From Neisseria weixii (GTDB taxonomy: Bacteria > Pseudomonadota > Gammaproteobacteria > Burkholderiales > Neisseriaceae): a stretch of DNA of 64,000 nt. The position numbers and the translations under genes were made by a program. The stretch is from NCBI RefSeq assembly GCF_002327085.1, contig NZ_CP023429.1, positions 186,001 through 250,000 of the forward strand. Reading direction: 5' to 3'. Under the pieces are notes generated by a model that saw only the letters and a program-made list of their open reading frames with translations, did no database searches and was not told the DNA's origin. Below, piece by piece: positions 1 to 10,325 of the stretch; the first letter of the stretch is position 1, and every line of letters begins with the position of its first letter.

Positions 1-1
1 A

Positions 2-592
2 CAGATTTCAGGCAGCTTGGCTGTTTCTGATGTTTTGTTTGCTCGTGAATACAATGAAGCATTGGTGCATCAGCTGGTAAATGCGTTTTTGGCAAATGCC
101 CGCTCAGGTAGCCGTTCACAAAAAACCCGTGCTGAAGTAAAACACTCAACCAAAAAACCATGGCGCCAAAAAGGTACTGGTCGTGCTCGTTCAGGTATGA
201 CTTCATCTCCGTTGTGGCGTAAAGGTGGTCGTGCATTTCCTAACAAATCTGACGAAAATTTCACTCAAAAAGTGAATCGTAAAATGTACCGTGCCGGTAT
301 GGCGACTATTTTGTCTCAATTGGCTCGTGACGAACGTTTGTTTGCAATCGATGCATTGAATGCAAATACACCTAAAACCAAAGAATTTGCTGAGCAAGTG
401 AAAAATTTGGGTTTGGAGCAAGTGCTGTTTGTAACCAAACAGTTGGATGAGAATGTTTACTTGGCTTCACGCAATTTACCGAATGTGCTGGTTTTGGAAG
501 CTCAACAAGTTGATCCTTACAGCTTGTTGCGTTACAAAAAAGTAATCATGACTAAAGATGCGGTTGCACAATTAGAGGAGCAATGGGTATGA
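2..592 (+). CDS. rplD: 50S ribosomal protein L4 (5'-truncated by window edge)
   Basis: Ribosomal protein L4 binds 23S rRNA, lines the exit tunnel and in many bacteria autoregulates the S10 operon. The open frame enters from the left edge, so about ten N-terminal residues are missing; the TTG at 17 is internal and not the start. The conserved L4 core with [15 protein letters not shown] and [11 protein letters not shown] is present. The stop TGA overlaps the start of rplW (ATGA), as expected for translationally coupled ribosomal genes. Confidence 0.97.
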   Translation, partial: QISGSLAVSDVLFAREYNEALVHQLVNAFLANARSGSRSQKTRAEVKHSTKKPWRQKGTGRARSGMTSSPLWRKGGRAFPNKSDENFTQKVNRKMYRAGMATILSQLARDERLFAIDALNANTPKTKEFAEQVKNLGLEQVLFVTKQLDENVYLASRNLPNVLVLEAQQVDPYSLLRYKKVIMTKDAVAQLEEQWV

Positions 593-897
593 ATCAACAA
601 CGTTTGACTCAAGTGATTTTGGCACCTATCGTTTCTGAAAAAAGCAACGTATTGGCTGAAAAACGTAATCAAATGACGTTTAAAGTATTGGCAAATGCAA
701 CGAAACCTGAAATCAAAGCAGCTGTTGAATTGCTGTTTGGTGTAGAAGTTGCTTCTGTGACTACTGTTACCATTAAAGGTAAAACTAAACGTTTTGGTCG
801 TACTTTGGGCCGTCGCAGCGATGTTAAAAAAGCTTATGTAAGCTTGGCTGCTGGTCAAGAGTTGAATTTGGAAGCCGCTGCTGCAGCTGCAGAATAA
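589..897 (+). CDS. rplW: 50S ribosomal protein L23
   Basis: L23 sits at the tunnel exit and docks trigger factor and SRP. An in-frame ATG at 583 is only two bases from the GAGGAG ribosome-binding site (575-580), whereas the ATG at 589 has normal spacing and gives the usual N-terminus [14 protein letters not shown] therefore choose 589, giving 102 aa. It ends in an alanine-rich tail and overlaps rplD by three bases. Confidence 0.96.
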   Translation: MNQQRLTQVILAPIVSEKSNVLAEKRNQMTFKVLANATKPEIKAAVELLFGVEVASVTTVTIKGKTKRFGRTLGRRSDVKKAYVSLAAGQELNLEAAAAAAE

Positions 898-909
898 GGA
901 ATATAGAAA

Positions 910-1743
910 ATGGCAATCGTTAAAATGAAGCCAACTTCTGCAGGTCGTCGCGGCATGGTTCGCGTAATTGCAGAAGGCTTGCACAAAGGTGCACCTTATG
1001 CACCTTTATTGGAAAAGAAACATTCTACTGCCGGTCGTAACCACAATGGTCACATCACCACTCGTCATAAAGGTGGTGGCCATAAACAACACTACCGCGT
1101 AGTTGACTTTAAACGTAATAAAGATGGTATCCCTGCAAAAGTAGAGCGTATTGAGTACGATCCTAACCGTACTGCTTTCATCGCTTTATTGTGCTATGCA
1201 GATGGCGAACGCCGTTACATCATTGCGCCACGTGGCATTCAAGCGGGTGCAGTATTGGTTTCTGGTGCGGAAGCTGCGATTAAAGTTGGTAATACTTTGC
1301 CAATCCGTAACATCCCTGTTGGTACTACTATTCACTGTATCGAAATGAAACCAGGTAAAGGTGCGCAAATTGCACGGTCTGCCGGTGCTTCTGCTGTCTT
1401 GTTGGCAAAAGAAGGTGTATACGCTCAAGTACGTTTGCGTTCGGGTGAAGTGCGTAAAATCCATGTTGACTGCCGTGCTACCATTGGCGAAGTGGGTAAC
1501 GAAGAGCAAAGCCTGAAAAAAATCGGTAAAGCCGGTGCCAATCGTTGGCGCGGTATCCGTCCTACTGTCCGTGGTGTTGTGATGAACCCTGTTGATCACC
1601 CTCATGGTGGTGGTGAAGGCCGTACTGGTGAAGCGCGCGAACCAGTTAGCCCATGGGGTACTCCTGCCAAGGGTTACCGTACTCGTAATAACAAACGCAC
1701 GGATAATATGATTGTTCGTCGTCGTTACTCAAATAAAGGTTAA
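910..1743 (+). CDS. rplB: 50S ribosomal protein L2
   Basis: L2 is a core 23S rRNA-binding protein needed for subunit joining and peptidyl-transferase assembly. The 277-aa length is normal. The C-terminal signature [13 protein letters not shown], containing the functionally important histidine, is visible near residue 225. It is third in this part of the S10 operon, 12 bases after rplW. Confidence 0.98.
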
Positions 1744-1748
1744 TTAAT

Positions 1749-2027
1749 ATGGCTCGTTCATTGAAAAAAGGCCCATATGTAGACCTGCATTTGCTGAAAA
1801 AAGTAGATGCTGCTCGTGCAAGCAACGATAAGCGCCCAATTAAAACTTGGTCGCGTCGTTCTACCATTTTGCCTGATTTTATCGGTTTGACTATTGCTGT
1901 TCATAATGGCCGTACTCACGTACCTGTATTCATCAGTGATAATATGGTCGGTCACAAATTGGGTGAATTCTCATTGACCCGTACCTTTAAAGGCCATTTG
2001 GCTGATAAAAAGGCTAAAAAGAAATAA
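1749..2027 (+). CDS. rpsS: 30S ribosomal protein S19
   Basis: S19 binds the 16S rRNA head near S13. The 92-aa protein begins [19 protein letters not shown] and contains the conserved [13 protein letters not shown] segment near the C-terminus. It starts 5 bases after rplB in the S10 operon. Confidence 0.98.
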
Positions 2028-2035
2028 GGTGAATC

Positions 2036-2365
2036 ATGAGAGTAAATGCACAACATAAAAATGCCCGTATTTCAGCTCAAAAAGCTCGCTTGGTAGCTGA
2101 TTTGATTCGTGGTAAAGGCGTTGACCAAGCTTTGAATATCTTAACATTCAGCCCTAAAAAAGGTGCGGAGTTGATTAAAAAAGTTTTGGAATCAGCGATT
2201 GCTAATGCCGAACACAATAATGGTGCGGACATTGATGAGCTGAAAGTGGTAACTATCTTCGTTGACAAAGGCCCAAGCTTGAAACGTTTTCAAGCTCGTG
2301 CAAAAGGTCGCGGTAACCGCATTGAAAAACAAACTTGTCATATTAATGTGACAGTGGGCAACTAA
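2036..2365 (+). CDS. rplV: 50S ribosomal protein L22
   Basis: L22 contacts all 23S rRNA domains and its beta-hairpin lines the exit tunnel. The 109-aa length and the [15 protein letters not shown] segment are typical. Its start lies 8 bases after the rpsS stop, in operon order. Confidence 0.98.
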   Translation: MRVNAQHKNARISAQKARLVADLIRGKGVDQALNILTFSPKKGAELIKKVLESAIANAEHNNGADIDELKVVTIFVDKGPSLKRFQARAKGRGNRIEKQTCHINVTVGN

Positions 2366-2375
2366 GGAAAAGACT

Positions 2376-3071
2376 ATGGGACAAAAGATTAACCCTACAG
2401 GATTTCGCCTGGCGGTAACTAAAGACTGGTCTTCAAAATGGTTTGCTAAAAGCAACGAATTTGCGACTGTATTAAAACAAGATATTGATGTTCGTAATTA
2501 TCTGCGTGCCCGTTTGGCGAATGCCTCTGTTGGCCGCGTAGTCATTGAGCGTCCTGCTAAATCTGCACGTATTACCATTCACTCGGCTCGCCCAGGTGTA
2601 GTTATTGGTAAAAAAGGTGAGGGCATCGAAATTTTGAAACGTGATCTGCAAGCCTTGATGGGTGTGCCTGTTCACGTGAATATCGAAGAAATCCGCAAGC
2701 CTGAATTGAATGCACAAATCATTGCAGACGGTATTGCCCAGCAATTGGAAAAGCGCGTTCAATTCCGCCGCGCAATGAAACGTTCTATGCAAAACGCAAT
2801 GCGTGCTGGTGCCAAAGGCATCAAAATCATGACTTCTGGTCGTCTGAACGGTGCAGATATCGCACGTAGTGAATGGTATCGTGAAGGCCGTGTGCCTTTG
2901 CATACTTTGCGTGCAAACGTTGATTACGCGACTAGTGAAGCCAACACTACTTATGGCGTGTTAGGTCTGAAAGTTTGGGTTTACACTGAAGGCAACGATA
3001 AAGCTGCCGCAAAACCTGAGCAAGAGAAGAAACAAAGAAAGGCAGGTGGTCGTCATGCTGCAGCCAACTAG
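2376..3071 (+). CDS. rpsC: 30S ribosomal protein S3
   Basis: S3 forms part of the mRNA entry channel. The sequence (231 aa) shows the N-terminal KH domain with [14 protein letters not shown], whose GXXG loop binds nucleic acid, and the C-terminal S3 domain. The 3' end is a Lys/Arg-rich tail. It overlaps rplP by 17 bases. Confidence 0.98.
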   Translation: MGQKINPTGFRLAVTKDWSSKWFAKSNEFATVLKQDIDVRNYLRARLANASVGRVVIERPAKSARITIHSARPGVVIGKKGEGIEILKRDLQALMGVPVHVNIEEIRKPELNAQIIADGIAQQLEKRVQFRRAMKRSMQNAMRAGAKGIKIMTSGRLNGADIARSEWYREGRVPLHTLRANVDYATSEANTTYGVLGLKVWVYTEGNDKAAAKPEQEKKQRKAGGRHAAAN

Positions 3072-3471
3072 ACTCAAATACCGTAAACAGCACAAAGGTC
3101 GTAACACCGGTATCGCTAATCGCGGTAACAAAGTAAGTTTCGGCGAATTTGGTTTGAAAGCAGTAGGTCGTGGCCGTTTAACTGCTCGTCAAATTGAAGC
3201 TGCACGTCGTACGATGACTCGTCACATTAAACGTGGCGGTCGTATTTGGATTCGTGTATTCCCTGATAAACCGATTACTGAAAAACCTATTCAAGTTCGT
3301 ATGGGTGGCGGTAAAGGTAATGTTGAATATTACGTTGCTGAAATCAAACCAGGCAAAGTTTTGTATGAAATGGATGGCGTACCAGAAGCATTAGCTCGTG
3401 AAGCTTTTGAATTGGCTGCGGCAAAATTGCCTATTCCTACAACCTTTGTAGTAAGACAGGTAGGTCAATAA
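3055..3471 (+). CDS. rplP: 50S ribosomal protein L16
   Basis: L16 organises the A-site region of the 50S subunit. A GTG at 3046 would add three residues, but ATG 3055 gives the canonical [19 protein letters not shown] start and is chosen (138 aa). Its 5' end lies inside rpsC and its stop overlaps the rpmC start by one base, implying coupling. Confidence 0.97.
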   Translation: MLQPTRLKYRKQHKGRNTGIANRGNKVSFGEFGLKAVGRGRLTARQIEAARRTMTRHIKRGGRIWIRVFPDKPITEKPIQVRMGGGKGNVEYYVAEIKPGKVLYEMDGVPEALAREAFELAAAKLPIPTTFVVRQVGQ

Positions 3472-3662
3472 TGAAAGCAAATGAATTGAAAGACAAATCT
3501 GTTGAGCAATTGAATGCTGATTTGCTTGACTTGTTGAAAGCACAATTTGGTTTGCGTATGCAAAATGCCACTGGTCAGTTGGGTAAACCAAGCGAATTAA
3601 AACGTGTGCGTCGCGATATTGCTCGTATCAAAACCATTTTAACTGAAAAAGGTGCTAAGTAA
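3471..3662 (+). CDS. rpmC: 50S ribosomal protein L29
   Basis: L29 is a small two-helix protein next to L23 at the tunnel exit. The 63-aa sequence [14 protein letters not shown] with the later RRDIARIKT motif is typical. Starts and stops overlap by one base with both neighbours (rplP and rpsQ). Confidence 0.98.
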   Translation: MKANELKDKSVEQLNADLLDLLKAQFGLRMQNATGQLGKPSELKRVRRDIARIKTILTEKGAK

Positions 3663-3925
3663 TGAGCGTAGAAAAAAATGTTCGTACTTTGCAAGGCAAA
3701 GTAGTAAGCGACAAAATGGATAAAACCGTAACAGTATTGGTTGAGCGCAAAGTGAAACATCCTTTATACGGTAAGATTATTCGTTTGTCTTCCAAAGTTC
3801 ATGCTCATGATGAAAACAATGAGTATGGCATTGGCGACATCGTGGTAATCGCAGAATCTCGTCCATTGTCAAAAACCAAATCTTGGGTTGTTAAAGAGCT
3901 GGTTGAGAAGGCGCGTACTGTTTAA
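3662..3925 (+). CDS. rpsQ: 30S ribosomal protein S17
   Basis: S17 is an OB-fold primary 16S rRNA-binding protein. The 87-aa sequence contains [18 protein letters not shown] and KIHAHDEN-like features of the family. It is the last gene of the S10 operon in the E. coli arrangement. Here it is followed by 225 bases of structured non-coding sequence before rplN. Confidence 0.98.
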   Translation: MSVEKNVRTLQGKVVSDKMDKTVTVLVERKVKHPLYGKIIRLSSKVHAHDENNEYGIGDIVVIAESRPLSKTKSWVVKELVEKARTV

Positions 3926-3949
3926 TTTTTGATACAGTAATGCACTTAT

Positions 3950-4002
3950 TAAGAAACGAAGTCTTGCAGCAAATCTAATTTGCGTGTAAACTTCGTTTCT
4001 TA
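3950..4002 (+). terminator. Strong hairpin after rpsQ (S10/spc operon boundary)
   Basis: A perfect 13-bp inverted repeat (TAAGAAACGAAGT at 3950-3962, complement at 3990-4002) encloses a second 6-bp hairpin (GCAAAT/ATTTGC, 3969-3983). It lies where the E. coli S10 operon ends. The downstream sequence is T-rich but has no clean T-run. It could be a terminator, an attenuator or an RNA-processing site. Confidence 0.55.
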
Positions 4003-4082
4003 TCTTTCAGTTTCTTCTGAGAGTTTCTTCCCGTCGGGATCCAAGACTGGTTTACTAGAACCGAGAAGGTTTCATGTGATAG

Positions 4083-4139
4083 TAACTTAACTCTAAGTTA
4101 TGAGTCAGATGAAAAAGGTAAATTAAGTTGGTTAATTTA
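4083..4139 (+). promoter_or_regulatory. Two inverted repeats in the rplN leader
   Basis: TAACTTA-actc-TAAGTTA (4083-4100) and TAAATTAA-gttgg-TTAATTTA (4119-4139) form two further hairpins just upstream of the rplN ribosome-binding site. In E. coli the spc promoter lies between rpsQ and rplN. I see no convincing -35/-10 pair here, so the function (leader structure or operator) is open. Confidence 0.4.
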
Positions 4140-4150
4140 AAGGTAATAAC

Positions 4151-4519
4151 ATGATTCAAATGCAGACCATCTTAGATGTGGCTGATAACTCTGGTGCGCG
4201 TCGCGTTATGTGCATTAAAGTATTGGGCGGATCTAAGCGTCGCTATGCTTCGGTTGGCGATATTATTAAAGTTGCAGTTAAAGACGCTGCACCTCGTGGC
4301 CGTGTTAAAAAAGGTGATGTATACAATGCAGTAGTTGTTCGCACTGCCAAAGGTGTTCGTCGTCCGGATGGCGCGTTGATTAAGTTTGATAACAATGCGG
4401 CTGTATTGTTGAATAATAAGCTTGAGCCTCTAGGTACCCGTATTTTTGGTCCAGTTACTCGTGAATTGCGTACTGAACGTTTCATGAAAATTGTTTCATT
4501 GGCACCTGAAGTTTTATAA
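4151..4519 (+). CDS. rplN: 50S ribosomal protein L14
   Basis: L14 contacts 16S rRNA across the subunit interface. The 122-aa sequence begins [21 protein letters not shown] and ends with the conserved [13 protein letters not shown], full length for the family. It is the first gene of the spc operon in the classical arrangement. Confidence 0.98.
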   Translation: MIQMQTILDVADNSGARRVMCIKVLGGSKRRYASVGDIIKVAVKDAAPRGRVKKGDVYNAVVVRTAKGVRRPDGALIKFDNNAAVLLNNKLEPLGTRIFGPVTRELRTERFMKIVSLAPEVL

Positions 4520-4531
4520 GGAAAATAAGCG

Positions 4532-4855
4532 ATGAACAAAATTATTAAAGGCGATAAAGTAGTCGTTATTGCTGGTAAAGATAAAGGTAAACAAGGTCAA
4601 GTAGCTCGCATCTTGGGTGATAAAATTGTTGTTGAAGGTGTAAACGTAGTTAAGCGCCATCAAAAACCAAATCCTATGCGTGGTGTTGAAGGTGGCATTA
4701 TTGCTAAAGAAATGCCTCTGGCAATTTCAAATGTTGCGATTTTAAATCCTGAAACCAATAAAGCTGATCGTGTTGGTATTAAATTGATTGAGAGCGAAGG
4801 TAAAGTTAAACGCGTTCGTTTCTTTAAATCTAATGGCTCTATCATCGGAGCATAA
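4532..4855 (+). CDS. rplX: 50S ribosomal protein L24
   Basis: L24 is a KOW-domain assembly initiator of the 50S subunit. The KOW motif is visible at the start ([19 protein letters not shown]). The 107-aa length is normal. It lies 12 bases after rplN. Confidence 0.98.
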   Translation: MNKIIKGDKVVVIAGKDKGKQGQVARILGDKIVVEGVNVVKRHQKPNPMRGVEGGIIAKEMPLAISNVAILNPETNKADRVGIKLIESEGKVKRVRFFKSNGSIIGA

Positions 4856-4864
4856 GGAGATGTC

Positions 4865-5404
4865 ATGGCTCGTTTGAGAGAGTATTATAAAGATACGGTA
4901 GTGCCTGAGCTGGTAAAACAGTTTGGGTACAAATCCATTATGGAAGTCCCTCGCATTGAGAAAATTACCTTGAATATGGGTGTTGGTGAGGCTGTTGCTG
5001 ATAAAAAAGTAATGGAACACGCTGTATCAGATTTGGAGAAAATTGCTGGTCAAAAACCAGTAGTAACTGTTGCACGTAAGTCTATTGCAGGCTTTAAAAT
5101 TCGTGATAACTACCCTGTAGGTTGTAAAGTAACTTTGCGCCGCGATCAAATGTTTGAATTCTTGGATCGTTTGGTTACTATCGCATTGCCTCGTGTACGT
5201 GACTTCCGTGGTGTGAGTGGCAAGTCTTTTGATGGTCGCGGCAATTACAATATGGGTGTACGTGAACAAATCATTTTCCCGGAAATTGAATACGATAAAA
5301 TTGATGCTTTGCGTGGTTTGAATATCACCATTACGACTACCGCCAAAACTGATGAAGAAGCGAAAGCTTTGTTATCTTTATTTAAATTTCCGTTTAAAGG
5401 TTAA
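4865..5404 (+). CDS. rplE: 50S ribosomal protein L5
   Basis: L5 binds 5S rRNA in the central protuberance. The 179-aa sequence has the conserved [11 protein letters not shown] near residue 40 and ends in the typical LLSLFKFPF. It is placed between rplX and rpsN as in most proteobacteria. Confidence 0.98.
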   Translation: MARLREYYKDTVVPELVKQFGYKSIMEVPRIEKITLNMGVGEAVADKKVMEHAVSDLEKIAGQKPVVTVARKSIAGFKIRDNYPVGCKVTLRRDQMFEFLDRLVTIALPRVRDFRGVSGKSFDGRGNYNMGVREQIIFPEIEYDKIDALRGLNITITTTAKTDEEAKALLSLFKFPFKG

Positions 5405-5406
5405 CC

Positions 5407-5712
5407 ATGGCTAAGAAAGCACTTATTAATCGCGAGCTGAAACGTCAAGCTTTAGCGAAAAAATATGCAGCTAAGCGTGAAGAGATTTTTGCTGTTATTA
5501 ATGATTCGAATGCTTCTGATGAAGAACGTTTTGAAGCTCGTTTGAAATTCCAAGCAATTCCACGCAATGCAGCTCCTGTACGCCAACGTCGTCGTTGCGC
5601 ACTGACAGGCCGTCCTCGTGGCACTTTCCGTAAATTCGGTTTGGGTCGTATTAAAATCCGTGAAATTGCCATGCGTGGCGAAATCCCGGGTGTTGTAAAA
5701 GCTAGCTGGTAA
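5407..5712 (+). CDS. rpsN: 30S ribosomal protein S14 (zinc-independent long form)
   Basis: S14 is needed for late assembly of the 30S head. At 101 aa it is the long form, and the region usually holding CxxC pairs has only one cysteine ([12 protein letters not shown]), so it should not bind zinc. It lies two bases after rplE. Confidence 0.97.
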   Translation: MAKKALINRELKRQALAKKYAAKREEIFAVINDSNASDEERFEARLKFQAIPRNAAPVRQRRRCALTGRPRGTFRKFGLGRIKIREIAMRGEIPGVVKASW

Positions 5713-5726
5713 TAGGAGTATTAATA

Positions 5727-6119
5727 ATGAGTATGCATGATCCTATTTCCGATATGTTGACTCGTATCCGCAATGCGCAACGTGCTAATAAAGTATCAGT
5801 TGCCATGCCTTCTTCAAAATTAAAATGCGCGATTGCAAAAGTTTTGAAAGAAGAAGGTTATATCGAGGACTTTGCAGTTTCTGCTGATACAAAACCAGTA
5901 TTGGAAATTCAACTGAAATACTATGCAGGTCGCCCTGTTATTGAGCAAATTAAACGTGTTTCACGTCCTGGTTTGCGTATTTATAAAGCTTCGAGCGAGA
6001 TTTCAAGTGTCATGAATGGCTTGGGTGTTGCTATCGTAAGTACTTCTAAAGGTGTAATGACTGATCGTAAAGCACGCTCTGAGGGTGTGGGTGGTGAGTT
6101 GTTGTGCATCGTTGCCTAG
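5727..6119 (+). CDS. rpsH: 30S ribosomal protein S8
   Basis: S8 is a primary 16S rRNA-binding protein, and in E. coli it represses the spc operon by binding its mRNA. The 130-aa sequence [18 protein letters not shown] ends in the conserved [11 protein letters not shown]. It is in classical operon order. Confidence 0.98.
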   Translation: MSMHDPISDMLTRIRNAQRANKVSVAMPSSKLKCAIAKVLKEEGYIEDFAVSADTKPVLEIQLKYYAGRPVIEQIKRVSRPGLRIYKASSEISSVMNGLGVAIVSTSKGVMTDRKARSEGVGGELLCIVA

Positions 6120-6135
6120 TGGAGAATTATATATA

Positions 6136-6669
6136 ATGTCACGCGTAGCTAAAAATCCAGTGACTGTTCCTGCTGGTGTAGAAGTAAAATTTGGAACAGA
6201 CACATTGGTTGTTAAGGGTAAAAATGGCGAATTGTCATTTCCTTTGAATTCTGATGTCGATATTAAATTAGAAGACGGTGTGTTAACTTTTGCTGCGGCA
6301 AACAATACCAAACAGGCAAATGCAATGTCTGGTACCGCTCGTGCTTTGGTTAATAACATGGTTAAAGGTGTTTCTGAAGGTTTTGAGAAAAAACTTCAAT
6401 TAATTGGTGTGGGTTATCGTGCTCAAGCTCAAGGCAAAACTTTGAATTTGTCTTTGGGTTTTTCTCATCCAATCGTTTACGAAATGCCTGAAGGTGTTTC
6501 TGTTCAAACTCCTAGTCAAACTGAAATCGTTCTGACTGGTGCGGATAAACAGACTGTTGGTCAAGTTGCTGCTGAAATTCGTGCATTCCGTTCTCCTGAG
6601 CCTTACAAAGGTAAAGGTGTACGTTATGTAGGTGAAGTAGTGGTGATGAAAGAAGCCAAGAAAAAATAA
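6136..6669 (+). CDS. rplF: 50S ribosomal protein L6
   Basis: L6 lies near the GTPase-associated centre. The frame is open from 6085, but those residues overlap rpsH. ATG 6136 gives the canonical [19 protein letters not shown] and 177 aa. The C-terminal repeat with the [11 protein letters not shown] signature is present. Confidence 0.97.
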   Translation: MSRVAKNPVTVPAGVEVKFGTDTLVVKGKNGELSFPLNSDVDIKLEDGVLTFAAANNTKQANAMSGTARALVNNMVKGVSEGFEKKLQLIGVGYRAQAQGKTLNLSLGFSHPIVYEMPEGVSVQTPSQTEIVLTGADKQTVGQVAAEIRAFRSPEPYKGKGVRYVGEVVVMKEAKKK

Positions 6670-6682
6670 TTGAGGTTCACTA

Positions 6683-7036
6683 ATGAATAAACATGCAACC
6701 CGACTCCGTCGTGCACGCAAAACCCGTGCCCGTATCGCGGACTTGAAAATGGTAAGATTATGCGTGTTCCGCACCAATAATCATATTTATGCTCAAGTAA
6801 TTAGTGCTGAAGGTGATAAAGTATTGGCTCAAGCCTCTACCTTGGAATCTGAAGTACGTAGTAGCTTAAAATCAGGCAGCAATGTTGAAGCAGCTGCATT
6901 GATTGGCAAACGTATTGCAGAAAAAGCAAAAGCAGCAGGTGTAGAGAAAGTTGCTTTTGACCGTTCCGGTTTCCAATATCACGGCCGTGTAAAAGCATTA
7001 GCTGAAGCTGCTCGTGAAAATGGTTTAAGCTTCTAA
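6683..7036 (+). CDS. rplR: 50S ribosomal protein L18
   Basis: L18 binds 5S rRNA together with L5. The 117-aa sequence starts with the basic [17 protein letters not shown] tail and contains [23 protein letters not shown] near the C-terminus, both typical of the family. Confidence 0.98.
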   Translation: MNKHATRLRRARKTRARIADLKMVRLCVFRTNNHIYAQVISAEGDKVLAQASTLESEVRSSLKSGSNVEAAALIGKRIAEKAKAAGVEKVAFDRSGFQYHGRVKALAEAARENGLSF

Positions 7037-7054
7037 ATATTTGGAGACTTTCAG

Positions 7055-7573
7055 ATGGCAAAACATGAAATTGAAGAACGCGGTGACGGCTTAATCGAAA
7101 AAATGGTTGCCGTAAACCGTGTAACAAAAGTCGTTAAGGGCGGCCGTATTATGGCTTTCTCTGCACTGACTGTAGTAGGTGATGGCGATGGCCGCATCGG
7201 TATGGGCAAAGGCAAATCTAAAGAAGTGCCTGTAGCCGTTCAAAAAGCAATGGACCAAGCTCGTCGCTCTATGATTAAAGTGCCTTTGAAAAATGGTACG
7301 ATTCATCATGAAGTAATTGGTCGTCATGGTGCTACCCGTGTATTTATGCAACCTGCAAAAGAGGGTAGCGGTGTCAAAGCTGGTGGTCCAATGCGTTTAG
7401 TATTTGATGCAATGGGCATCCACAACATCTCTGCTAAAGTACATGGTTCTACCAATCCTTACAACATTGTACGCGCTACATTAGACGGCTTATCAAAATT
7501 GTATACTCCTGCTGATATTGCTGCTAAACGTGGTTTGACAGTAGAAGATATTTTAGGAGCTGGTCATGACTGA
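7055..7573 (+). CDS. rpsE: 30S ribosomal protein S5
   Basis: S5 acts in decoding fidelity and mRNA unwinding. The 172-aa sequence has the double-stranded-RNA-binding-like N-terminal domain with [12 protein letters not shown] and [13 protein letters not shown], then the C-terminal domain. It overlaps rpmD by eight bases. Confidence 0.98.
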   Translation: MAKHEIEERGDGLIEKMVAVNRVTKVVKGGRIMAFSALTVVGDGDGRIGMGKGKSKEVPVAVQKAMDQARRSMIKVPLKNGTIHHEVIGRHGATRVFMQPAKEGSGVKAGGPMRLVFDAMGIHNISAKVHGSTNPYNIVRATLDGLSKLYTPADIAAKRGLTVEDILGAGHD

Positions 7574-7751
7574 GCAGAAAAAAATCAAAGTTACTTTGGT
7601 TAAAAGTTTGATTGGTACTATTGAATCTCACCGTGCTTGTGCACGTGGCTTAGGCTTACGTCGTCGTGAGCATACCGTTGAGGTTTTGGATACCCCTGAA
7701 AACCGTGGTATGATTAATAAAATCAGCTACTTGTTGAAAGTGGAGTCTTAA
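7566..7751 (+). CDS. rpmD: 50S ribosomal protein L30
   Basis: A small 61-aa 50S protein. The sequence [26 protein letters not shown] and the [15 protein letters not shown] end match the short bacterial L30 form. It overlaps rpsE and is followed after one base by rplO. Confidence 0.97.
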   Translation: MTEQKKIKVTLVKSLIGTIESHRACARGLGLRRREHTVEVLDTPENRGMINKISYLLKVES

Positions 7752-7752
7752 T

Positions 7753-8187
7753 ATGTTTTTGAATACTATCCAACCAGCTGAAGGTGCAACCCATTCAGCA
7801 CGCCGTGTTGGTCGCGGTATTGGTAGTGGTTTAGGTAAAACCGGTGGTCGTGGCCATAAAGGCCAAAAAAGCCGTTCCGGTGGCTTTCATAAAGTAGGTT
7901 TTGAAGGCGGTCAAATGCCTTTACAACGTCGTTTACCTAAGCGTGGCTTTAAATCTTTGACTGCTTCAGCAAATGCAGAAGTACGTTTAAGTGAGTTGGT
8001 TTTGGTTGCGGTATCAGAAATTGACTTGTTGGTATTGAAACAAGCAGGTTTGGTTCCTGCAAATGCTACTAATGTAAAAGTAATTGCTTCTGGTGAAGTT
8101 TCAAAAGCTGTTACTTTAAAAGGCATTAAAGCAACTAAAGGCGCACGAGCAGCAATTGAAGCTGCCGGTGGTAAAGTTGAAGAATAA
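7753..8187 (+). CDS. rplO: 50S ribosomal protein L15
   Basis: L15 is a late-binding 50S protein with a long glycine/arginine-rich N-terminal extension threading into 23S rRNA. That extension is visible in the first 60 residues ([20 protein letters not shown]). Length is 144 aa. Confidence 0.98.
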   Translation: MFLNTIQPAEGATHSARRVGRGIGSGLGKTGGRGHKGQKSRSGGFHKVGFEGGQMPLQRRLPKRGFKSLTASANAEVRLSELVLVAVSEIDLLVLKQAGLVPANATNVKVIASGEVSKAVTLKGIKATKGARAAIEAAGGKVEE

Positions 8188-8200
8188 GGCTTAAATTACA

Positions 8201-9511
8201 GTGGCTAGTCAACAATCTTCCTCAGGTTTATCTAAATTTGGAGACTTGAAAAAGCGTCTATTGTTCTTAATCGGGGCATTGGTCGTTTTCCGTATTGGTG
8301 CTCATATTCCAGTGCCGGGTGTAGATGCTGTTGCATTGGCTAAGTTATACGAAAGCGCTGGAAACGGTATTCTGGGAATGTTAAATATGTTCTCAGGAGG
8401 CTCGTTAGAGCGCTTTAGTATATTTGCAATCGGTATTATGCCGTATATTTCAGCTTCGATTATTGTGCAGCTTGCTTCTGAAATACTTCCTTCCTTGAAG
8501 GCGCTGAAAAAAGAAGGCGAGGCTGGGCGTAAAATCATTACGAAATACACGCGGTATGGTACTGTGTTGCTGGCTATTCTGCAAAGTTTTGGTGTAGCAA
8601 CCTTCGTTTTTCAACAAGGTATTGTCGTTGCAAATCAGTTGGAATTTTATATCTCAACAGTAGTGTGTTTGGTTACCGGTACCATGTTCTTAATGTGGTT
8701 GGGCGAGCAAATTACTGAAAGAGGTATCGGCAACGGTATTTCATTGATTATTACTGCGGGTATTGCTGCCGGTATTCCGGCAGGGATTCTCCAGCTCTGG
8801 ACATTAACCAGCCAAGGTGCGATGAGTATGTTGATGGCGGTGTCTATTGTAATCGGTGCATTTTTGCTGATTTATATTGTGGTTTATTTTGAAAGTGCGC
8901 AACGTAAAATTCCTGTTCATTATGCCAAACGACAATTTGGTCATGTTGGGCAAGGTCAAAATACGCATATGCCTTTCAAATTAAATATGGCTGGAGTTAT
9001 TCCGCCAATTTTCGCTTCTAGTATTATTCTGTTCCCTTCTACCTTGTTAAGTTGGTTTGGTTCAAACAATACAGATAGTATGTTGCATAAAGTTGCTGCC
9101 ATGCTCCAACATGGTCAACCGCTTTATATTCTGATATTTGCAGCAACGATTATTTTCTTCTGTTATTTTTATACGGCATTGGTATTCAGCCCGAAGGAAA
9201 TGGCGGAAAATTTGAAAAAGAGTGGGGCTTTTGTACCAGGTATTCGCCCAGGTGATCAAACCTCTAGATACTTAGAGAAGGTAGTATTGTATTTAACCCT
9301 TTTTGGTGCTTTATACATTACCATCATCTGTTTGATTCCTGAATTCTTAACGACGGCATTAAATGTACCTTTCTATTTGGGCGGTACTTCGCTATTAATT
9401 TTGGTTGTGGTAACGATGGATTTTAGTACACAAATTAATTCCTATCGTATGACCCAGCAATATGAAAGCCTAATGAATCGACCCGATATGAAATCATTAT
9501 CACGTAAGTAA
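8201..9511 (+). CDS. secY: Protein translocase subunit SecY
   Basis: SecY is the channel subunit of the SecYEG inner-membrane translocon. The 436-aa protein starts at GTG 8201 ([18 protein letters not shown]) and shows the expected ten hydrophobic segments. Family motifs include [13 protein letters not shown] in the first helix/plug region and [15 protein letters not shown] in the cytosolic loop that contacts SecA and ribosomes. It lies in the spc operon between rplO and infA, and no frame break is seen. Confidence 0.98.
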   Translation: MASQQSSSGLSKFGDLKKRLLFLIGALVVFRIGAHIPVPGVDAVALAKLYESAGNGILGMLNMFSGGSLERFSIFAIGIMPYISASIIVQLASEILPSLKALKKEGEAGRKIITKYTRYGTVLLAILQSFGVATFVFQQGIVVANQLEFYISTVVCLVTGTMFLMWLGEQITERGIGNGISLIITAGIAAGIPAGILQLWTLTSQGAMSMLMAVSIVIGAFLLIYIVVYFESAQRKIPVHYAKRQFGHVGQGQNTHMPFKLNMAGVIPPIFASSIILFPSTLLSWFGSNNTDSMLHKVAAMLQHGQPLYILIFAATIIFFCYFYTALVFSPKEMAENLKKSGAFVPGIRPGDQTSRYLEKVVLYLTLFGALYITIICLIPEFLTTALNVPFYLGGTSLLILVVVTMDFSTQINSYRMTQQYESLMNRPDMKSLSRK

Positions 9512-9515
9512 GACT

Positions 9516-9734
9516 ATGGCTAAAGAAGATACCATACAAATGCAAGGCGAAATTCTTGAAACTTTGCCGAATGCAACATTCAAAGTTAAACTCGAGAACG
9601 ACCATGTGGTTTTAGGTCATATTTCCGGAAAAATGCGTATGCACTACATTCGAATTTCTCCGGGTGATAAAGTAACCGTTGAGTTAACGCCTTATGATTT
9701 AACCCGTGCTCGTATCGTATTCAGAGCAAGATAG
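9516..9734 (+). CDS. infA: Translation initiation factor IF-1
   Basis: IF-1 is a 72-aa OB-fold factor that occupies the ribosomal A site during initiation. The sequence [19 protein letters not shown] and [17 protein letters not shown] are diagnostic. It sits four bases after secY, as in beta-proteobacteria. Confidence 0.98.
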   Translation: MAKEDTIQMQGEILETLPNATFKVKLENDHVVLGHISGKMRMHYIRISPGDKVTVELTPYDLTRARIVFRAR

Positions 9735-9753
9735 ACTGTATAAAGGAAAAAAA

Positions 9754-9867
9754 ATGCGTGTACAACCTTCTGTAAAGAAAATTTGCCGTAACTGCAAAAT
9801 TATTCGTCGTAATCGCGTAGTTCGTGTGATTTGTACTGATCCACGTCACAAACAACGTCAAGGTTAA
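9754..9867 (+). CDS. rpmJ: 50S ribosomal protein L36 (zinc-binding form)
   Basis: A 37-aa gene reading [19 protein letters not shown] to DPRHKQRQG. The zinc ligands C11, C14, C27 and H32 are all present. It has an AAAGGAAA ribosome-binding site and closes the spc operon. Confidence 0.96.
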   Translation: MRVQPSVKKICRNCKIIRRNRVVRVICTDPRHKQRQG

Positions 9868-9905
9868 GAGAGCTTATTTCTCTTAATTTGATTTTGTGGT
9901 ATAGT
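9864..9905 (+). promoter_or_regulatory. spc-operon terminator hairpin plus alpha-operon promoter
   Basis: TTAAGAGA (9864-9871) pairs with TCTCTTAA (9879-9886), making an 8-bp stem that overlaps the rpmJ stop and is followed by T-rich sequence. Immediately after it is an extended -10 element TGG-TATAGT (9897-9905). The -35 region is weak. This fits termination of the spc transcript and initiation of the rpsM-rplQ transcript, though read-through is likely. Confidence 0.5.
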
Positions 9906-9933
9906 GACACACTTTGCCCTAAAAGGAAAAAAT

Positions 9934-10296
9934 ATGGCTCGTATTGCAGGGGTGAATATCCCTAATAATGCCCATATCGTTATTGGCTTGCAAGCTATTT
10001 ACGGTATTGGTGCGACTCGTGCTAAATTGATTTGCGAGGCTGCAAGTATTGCTCCTACCGTAAAAGCAAAAGATTTGGACGAGGCTCAATTGGACGCTTT
10101 GCGTGAACAAGTTGCTAAATATGAAGTTGAAGGTGACTTGCGCCGTGAGGTAACGATGAGCATCAAACGATTGATGGATATGGGTTGCTATCGCGGCTTC
10201 CGTCATCGTCGTGGCTTACCTTGTCGCGGTCAACGCACTCGCACAAATGCACGTACCCGTAAAGGTCCGCGCAAAGCGATTGCCGGTAAGAAATAA
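9934..10296 (+). CDS. rpsM: 30S ribosomal protein S13
   Basis: S13 contacts the P-site tRNA and bridges to the 50S subunit. The frame is open from 9904, but ATG 9934 follows an AAAAGGAAAA ribosome-binding site and gives canonical [10 protein letters not shown] (120 aa). The H2TH motif and basic tail [16 protein letters not shown] are present. Confidence 0.97.
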   Translation: MARIAGVNIPNNAHIVIGLQAIYGIGATRAKLICEAASIAPTVKAKDLDEAQLDALREQVAKYEVEGDLRREVTMSIKRLMDMGCYRGFRHRRGLPCRGQRTRTNARTRKGPRKAIAGKK

Positions 10297-10325
10297 TTTT
10301 TAAGGAATTTTAAGGAAATTGATTA

